From Salaquimonas sp. (lineage in GTDB: Bacteria; Pseudomonadota; Alphaproteobacteria; Rhizobiales; Rhizobiaceae), in NCBI GenBank assembly GCA_024639745.1, contig JAHEHW010000022.1:1-10945 (forward strand): a stretch of DNA of 10,945 nt, in the 5' to 3' direction. Each line of letters opens with the position of its first letter. Within the stretch, counting starts at the first letter, position 1. The position numbers and the translations under genes were made by a program. The notes under the pieces were generated by a model. That model had not been told where the DNA came from. It did no database searches and worked only from the letters and a program-made list of their open reading frames with translations. Positions 7,028 through 10,945 of the stretch are shown piece after piece.

Positions 7028-9904
7028 ATGATCAAATTTGCAGGCTGGATCGGTGGAATAATTGTCGGACTACTGGTCCTAGCTTTAGCCGTTGCTTGGC
7101 TCTTTCTTCAAAGTTCACTTTTTTCTGGAATGCGCCGCGATCTGGTTCAGTCCGTGCTCTCCGAACAGATTGGTCAGCCTGTCTTCATCCGCGACGATGT
7201 CAAGATGCAGGTCAAGCGCTACTCGACCATCCACACCAGCGATGTCGTGATACCAAGCGAAAACATCTCAGACGTTAACCTGGCCGAGCTGGACACCCTT
7301 TCGTTCAAACTGGATCTATTGGACTTGCTGAGCGGAAAAATTGATCTCGATGAGCTCGTCATTTCAAAATTGCAGGTTAATCTTCTCCGCGAAGAAGATG
7401 GAACGACGAGTTGGACCAAAGAGACTATCTGGGATCCCGATGCCATTTCCTCAAAAATCGCTAAGTCAGGAGAATCTGATGCGGGTGCAGAAGGGCAAAC
7501 ACTCGAGACGGACGACAATGGTGCTACATCTGAGATGGAAACCGGCGAAGAGGATCTGATTGCAGCTTCGAAAAGGCCACAGACCGGGTTTTTTCGATTC
7601 TTCAACGGCAAAACCGTTCAAATCGATGATATCGGCCTCGTAATCGACAATAGATGGACAGGGTTCGAGTTCGATTTCCTGTTGAAAACACTATCGCTTG
7701 AACAGCATGAAGGCGGGCGTGAGCAAATACTTGCTGGCAGTGGGGTGCTAAACAACCGTCAATTCAATCTCAGTGGCAGCTTTCCAAGTGGTGAGCAATT
7801 CCAAACAACATTCCAGTTGGGAGAAGGATCTCTTTCCATCGAGGGTGTTCCCTTTCCAGAGGAACGCGGTGAGGGTTATGAAGCCAAAATCGTTTTCGAT
7901 CCGGCCTCTTTGGGAGATTTGCTGGAAACCATCGGTCTGAAAAGGTCCTTTGATGGGACCGGGGAGTTGGCAGCCGATCTTACCGTCACGCCGGAATCGG
8001 TCACCATTACCGATCTCGATGCTGGCATCGAATTCCTGCAAGGCCAATCAGTATCGATCAATGGCCAAATTGGTAACCTTCTGGACCGCTCCGGGATTGA
8101 TATCTTCGTGGATGCAAATCTCAGGTCGAGGGATCAACCGATTGCAACGGCAACCAAACTGAGTGAAATACGGCTCACCGATCTCGATGGACACATCGTC
8201 ACCGCGGGGAGCGGGGTCGAGCTGGAGGAACTTCGGGTCCAGACCAACGCATTTCAGACCGATTTGCGCAAGCTTGGACCGATCTCGGTAAGACGCATCC
8301 ATCGAACCCCAGAGGGAGAACTGAGTTTCACGGGTGTTGACGTCCAGCTTGGACCGGAAGGTGCACCAGTCATTCGGGCTCAGGGCGATGTTCGGGATAT
8401 TTTCGCTTTCAAAGGAGTGGAATTTGAAGGAGAGCTCGATGCGTCCGCCGACCTGGTTTTAAAGCGACTTGATCCAAAAGATGTCGCTCACTTCGGGTCG
8501 CTCAAAGGTGATTTTTCGATTTCCGATGGTTCAGGCCAACTCGCCCTGACCGGCTTCAAGGGCTACTCCTACGGCTCTGATCTCTGGTCACTCAAATCCG
8601 AATTCAGTGTAAGCGATGTCACGGAATTAGCCGATCTGGATCTTTCATACGAACTGGGCATTGCCGATGGCGCCCGCTTTCTTGAGGCGCTTAAGCTGAA
8701 ATCCATCGATACTGGTCGAATTGGATTTTCCGGCACGTTGACAGGTAGCAAGGCGGATCTTGCAGCACATGCGTCGGCGGTGATCAACCGATCACGAATT
8801 GATGCTGCTTTGGATACTGAAATTGCGGAGGAAAAGCTCATCGCTCGCGGCGGCATGCAAAGCGAGGAGATCCACATTGCCGACTTGCGCGACGTGGTTG
8901 GCGCGGCGCTGCAAATTCAGACACTTCTGACTCGAAAGGAAGATTCAAAGCCTGCCCAGGAAATCCAACCCCTTGTGATCGAGGACGATCAAAATAGCGC
9001 TGAACAGACAGAGGAATTAACCGCGAAAAACGATAAAGAGAGCGCCAAAACAGATGAAAAAGAAATTTTACCACTGGTGATCGAGGATAAGCCGGAAGAG
9101 GTCGAGTTGGTTTCTAGAGGACGTCTTCTGGAAATTCTCGATCTCGAATTTGGTGTTGATATAGGAAAAATCGTTGGCCAGGAAGGCGTGTCTGGCGTGC
9201 ATGGTGATCTGATGATCAAGGATGGCATGCTCCAGATGGGGCCGCTTGAGGCCAGCTATGGTGGCGGCAATTTTAAGACAACGGCTACGATGAACCTTCT
9301 CACAGGCGCAGATACCGTCAGGCTTGCCGGGTCTACCAACGGTTGGGATTTCGGCAAAATTCTGGAATCGGTCGGATTGGGCATAGACGCCTATGGTGCC
9401 CTATCCGCCAGTTTTGATTTATCGGGTCAGTCGTCCTCTGTACAAAGCTTTCTGTCGAGCATGAACGGCAACGCAACGATCCGAATGCGTGATGGACGGA
9501 TTGCAACCAGTCTGATCGAGCTTGCCGGCCTTGGTATATTCAAATGGCTTTTTTCTGAGGAACGACGGCAAGGTTATACAGACATCGTTTGCGTGAACGC
9601 TCCGGTTCGTCTCAGTAGCGGTAGCGTTTCGTCCGATCAGGTCGTTGCCGAAACACGCAGCGTGCAGATTGTCGCAAAAGGTCAGGCGAACATGCGCGAC
9701 AGGTCCATCGACTTGCGCGTAGAGCCGAGACCAATCGGACGTCCGTTTGCAAGAAGTGCATTCCCGGTAGAAATATCCGGTACGCTTGATGATCCGAAAT
9801 TCCGGGTTCTGTTTGCCGGGCTTCCGGGAAAAGATACAGGGCCGCATCCAATGATGGCTAGAAAGCCTTTGCAGGATCACAAGCCATGTGAGCTGTCGAA
9901 ATGA
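7028..9904 (+). CDS. AsmA family protein (membrane-anchored, periplasmic)
   Basis: The 958-residue protein has one N-terminal membrane anchor (about residues 4-28) and a long periplasmic part of beta-strand repeats, the plan of AsmA/YhdP/TamB-type proteins involved in outer-membrane biogenesis and phospholipid transfer between membranes. An AsmA domain opens it: RRDLVQSVLSEQIGQPV, then the LDTLSFKLDLLDLLSGKIDLDELVI region (90-113), typical of AsmA. The C-terminal AsmA-like part (about 700-930) includes GNATIRMRDGRIATSLIEL, a frequent AsmA C-terminal motif, and ends with EISGTLDDPKFRV. Two acidic low-complexity linkers interrupt the strands, at about 145-182 and 640-692; the second holds the repeat PLVIED at 648-653 and 682-687. 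The ATG at 7028 lacks a good ribosome site, so it may rely on translation of the gene 26 bases upstream. Cargo and partners are not evident. Confidence 0.9.
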   Translation: MIKFAGWIGGIIVGLLVLALAVAWLFLQSSLFSGMRRDLVQSVLSEQIGQPVFIRDDVKMQVKRYSTIHTSDVVIPSENISDVNLAELDTLSFKLDLLDLLSGKIDLDELVISKLQVNLLREEDGTTSWTKETIWDPDAISSKIAKSGESDAGAEGQTLETDDNGATSEMETGEEDLIAASKRPQTGFFRFFNGKTVQIDDIGLVIDNRWTGFEFDFLLKTLSLEQHEGGREQILAGSGVLNNRQFNLSGSFPSGEQFQTTFQLGEGSLSIEGVPFPEERGEGYEAKIVFDPASLGDLLETIGLKRSFDGTGELAADLTVTPESVTITDLDAGIEFLQGQSVSINGQIGNLLDRSGIDIFVDANLRSRDQPIATATKLSEIRLTDLDGHIVTAGSGVELEELRVQTNAFQTDLRKLGPISVRRIHRTPEGELSFTGVDVQLGPEGAPVIRAQGDVRDIFAFKGVEFEGELDASADLVLKRLDPKDVAHFGSLKGDFSISDGSGQLALTGFKGYSYGSDLWSLKSEFSVSDVTELADLDLSYELGIADGARFLEALKLKSIDTGRIGFSGTLTGSKADLAAHASAVINRSRIDAALDTEIAEEKLIARGGMQSEEIHIADLRDVVGAALQIQTLLTRKEDSKPAQEIQPLVIEDDQNSAEQTEELTAKNDKESAKTDEKEILPLVIEDKPEEVELVSRGRLLEILDLEFGVDIGKIVGQEGVSGVHGDLMIKDGMLQMGPLEASYGGGNFKTTATMNLLTGADTVRLAGSTNGWDFGKILESVGLGIDAYGALSASFDLSGQSSSVQSFLSSMNGNATIRMRDGRIATSLIELAGLGIFKWLFSEERRQGYTDIVCVNAPVRLSSGSVSSDQVVAETRSVQIVAKGQANMRDRSIDLRVEPRPIGRPFARSAFPVEISGTLDDPKFRVLFAGLPGKDTGPHPMMARKPLQDHKPCELSK
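8969..9088 (+). repeat. In-frame repeat in the acidic linker of the AsmA protein
   Basis: GTGATCGAGGA occurs at 8975-8985 and again at 9077-9087, 102 bases (34 codons) apart and in the same frame. Both copies encode PLVIED after a short lead (QEIQ and KEIL). The sequence between is rich in Glu, Lys, Asn and Gln (EQTEELTAKNDKESAKTDEK), as expected for a disordered linker. It looks like a small tandem duplication within the gene that has since diverged. Confidence 0.6.
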
Positions 9905-10282
9905 ATTCCTTTCAATCGCTTGCTGATCATGGCGCGGCTATTTGCTTTCAATCGTCGATAAGCGCGCATCATGCATACCCTTACTGATCTAAATCTGCAT
10001 TCCTTGCATTCTGATGCGCTCAATTATGCCATCAGACAAGCGGCAAAGCTCTGACTTTACATGCTGTACCGAAACTTGCGAATGGCGGCAAAGGGCCTGA
10101 GGCTGACATTCCCTCGTATCGACTTGGGTAGCCTCTGGGTTCCATACACCCGTCACAAGGACAGAACGATCCACATTAACTCTTTCAAAAATACGAAGAC
10201 GAAGGTTCGATATGGGTCAAGGTCGTTGTAATTCGATTCATTGACCTGCGTTGGTCCCATTGGCCAAACCGGGTCTAGACCT
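9905..10282. other. Intergenic gap after the AsmA gene
   Basis: The 378 bases between the AsmA stop and the end of the leftward membrane-protein gene hold no recognised gene. CTTTCAATCG occurs twice within 40 bases (about 9910 and 9946), and a perfect 10-base palindrome GGTCTAGACC lies at 10272-10281, directly after the stop of the minus-strand gene. GGTCAA (about 10216) and TTGACC (about 10242) form a weak inverted repeat. No clear terminator with a T-run is seen for either gene. A doubtful 61-codon minus-strand ORF is listed separately. Confidence 0.4.
9989..10174 (-). CDS. Doubtful small ORF with GTG start
   Basis: A 61-codon minus-strand ORF starts at GTG (10172-10174) with GAAAGAG ending 5 bases upstream, a reasonable ribosome binding site. 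The product has three cysteines and a stretch SVLVTGVWNPEATQVDTREC that reads like a natural protein; the C-terminal part (VKSELCRLSDGIIERIRMQG) could form a helix. No signal peptide, membrane segment or known family is seen. It lies in the same orientation as the membrane-protein gene ending at 10283. It may be a true small gene, a gene fragment or chance. Confidence 0.27.
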   Translation of the reverse strand: MDRSVLVTGVWNPEATQVDTRECQPQALCRHSQVSVQHVKSELCRLSDGIIERIRMQGMQI

Positions 10283-10675
10283 TCACCCGTATTGTTCGCG
10301 CAGCAACATCAGTATGATGCCCACTACACAGCCTCCGAACACAAGATAGATAGATAACCAGGTGAAATACAAAACGGGTTCCTGATCGCGATAGGCCCTT
10401 CGTGTTTTCCCGCCAGGCAACGGAGGTAAGTGGATAATTCCGATACGGTGTTCCTGGATCGTCCAGGCAAGGAAGGTAAGGAACAAGAGAAACGTGATCG
10501 GCAAATCGATATGCCGAAACAGACCGATCGTCGTTGGCAGGAATGCCAGCAAATAGATCGCTGCCGTAAGCAAAGTCATCCAGTACAGAGGCCGTGAATA
10601 TGGATTTTTCGGCCTTTTGGCTCTGTCAGCTAGTTCGCTCAAATCCAACCCCCCGTTTTGAGATGAACCGACCAA
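10283..10675 (-). CDS. Small membrane protein, function unknown
   Basis: The 130-residue product is an integral membrane protein with three hydrophobic segments: about residues 32-52 (YWMTLLTAAIYLLAFLPTTI), 58-72 (PITFLLFLTFLAWT) and 102-124 (VLYFTWLSIYLVFGGCVVGI). The N-terminus is polar, and a basic loop (PGGKTRRAYRDQEP) lies between the second and third segments. No family is recognised. Start choice is unsure: the longest form begins at TTG 10673-10675 without a ribosome site, while TTG at 10640-10642 has a GGGGGG run 6 bases upstream and would remove eleven residues; neither affects the membrane part. There is no ATG before the first membrane helix other than internal ones, so a rare start codon seems necessary. 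The gene is divergent from the one at 10830. Confidence 0.65.
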   Translation of the reverse strand: MVGSSQNGGLDLSELADRAKRPKNPYSRPLYWMTLLTAAIYLLAFLPTTIGLFRHIDLPITFLLFLTFLAWTIQEHRIGIIHLPPLPGGKTRRAYRDQEPVLYFTWLSIYLVFGGCVVGIILMLLREQYG

Positions 10676-10738
10676 TTGTCAAATAATAAACGCTACCGGG
10701 GAATTACTGCAATAAACTACCCAATCATCAGGTTTTTA

Positions 10739-10828
10739 ATGCTTATGGCTAACGGAAAGGTTTTACTTGAATGGGGTGCCAATTTGCATTTCAGTGATGA
10801 AGTTCGTCACGACCTAGGGGAGCGATAA
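10739..10828 (+). CDS. Possible 29-residue leader or small protein
   Basis: A 30-codon ORF with ATG at 10739 (and a second ATG at 10745) encodes MLMANGKVLLEWGANLHF and a charged tail, and stops at TAA 10826-10828, one base before the GTG of the next gene. A weak CAGG lies a few bases upstream of the first ATG. The tight stop-start arrangement would allow translational coupling, but the next gene also has its own good ribosome site inside this ORF. Short and unrecognised; may be chance. Confidence 0.25.
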   Translation: MLMANGKVLLEWGANLHFSDEVRHDLGER

Positions 10829-10829
10829 A

Positions 10830-10945
10830 GTGGATTTAACTTCAGTCCTTATCAACGCGATCGGCGGCGCAATTGGCGGTGCAGGTGGCGGCAAGGCCGT
10901 CAAGCAGAGCGACCTCGGACAGCTTGGCAATATTCTGGCTGGTAT
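10830..10945 (+). CDS. Small glycine-rich membrane protein, 5' part
   Basis: The gene starts at GTG 10830 with AGGGGAG at 10816-10822, 7 bases upstream, and runs off the right edge after 38 full codons. The visible part, VDLTSVLINAIGGAIGGAGG then GKAVKQSDLGQLGNILAGI, matches the style of small conserved bacterial membrane proteins that open with a LTSLLI..ISGAVGGN-type segment followed by a charged turn, S-LG-LGN-IAGI and a second glycine-rich helix. These are annotated as hypothetical; no function is known to me. The remainder should be a further glycine-rich hydrophobic stretch. Confidence 0.75.
   Translation, partial: MDLTSVLINAIGGAIGGAGGGKAVKQSDLGQLGNILAG

Noticed and set aside
9419..9880. 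153-codon minus-strand ORF in the 3' part of the AsmA gene
   Set aside because: It overlaps the conserved AsmA C-terminal motif in the opposite strand and has no own ribosome site or domain.
9905..9960. Repeated CTTTCAATCG as part of a CRISPR or repeat array
   Set aside because: Only two short copies occur, with no regular spacing or further units.
10272..10281. Perfect 10-base palindrome GGTCTAGACC as an operator
   Set aside because: It lies immediately after a stop codon rather than upstream of a gene, and a 10-base palindrome can occur by chance.

Overview
The window looks like chromosomal DNA from an alphaproteobacterium, most probably of the order Hyphomicrobiales (Rhizobiales). This rests on gene content and protein style: an Asp/Glu-racemase-like C-terminus, a sodium:alanine symporter carrying an N-terminal signal-like extension, a two-cysteine periplasmic protein followed by an AsmA protein, and a glycine-rich small membrane protein at the right edge. 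Base composition is moderate, with many A/T third positions, so it is not one of the very GC-rich rhizobia. No genus can be named from the sequence alone.

Layout. 1-234: 3' end of an Asp/Glu racemase family gene. 571-2570: two-gene operon of an ATP-binding-type universal stress protein and an AGCS-family sodium:amino-acid symporter, closed by a strong GC hairpin at 2613-2633. 2634-3260: gene-poor, with a minus-strand remnant that resembles a thermonuclease C-terminus. 3261-3731: a small secreted protein. 3732-4166: a doubtful, possibly frameshifted small ORF. 4167-4547: a soluble protein that may have a STAS/SpoIIAA-like fold. 4607-6145 (minus): a phospholipase D superfamily lipoprotein with two HKD motifs. 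6504-7001 and 7028-9904 (plus): a periplasmic two-cysteine protein and a large AsmA-family protein, probably one operon, divergent from the phospholipase gene. 9905-10282: mostly empty, with one doubtful short ORF. 10283-10675 (minus): a small membrane protein with about three membrane segments. 10830 to the edge: start of a small glycine-rich membrane protein.

How the genes may work together. The clearest functional units are the stress-protein/transporter pair, where the Usp may sense ATP status and tune the symporter, and the envelope group from 4607 to 9904, where a lipoprotein phospholipase/cardiolipin-synthase-like enzyme sits back to back with an AsmA-type protein of the family linked to phospholipid movement between membranes. 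Both links are inferences from position and family. I found no CRISPR array, tRNA, rRNA, insertion sequence or defence system. Most of the window is ordinary housekeeping and envelope content, with decayed or very small ORFs in the gaps.
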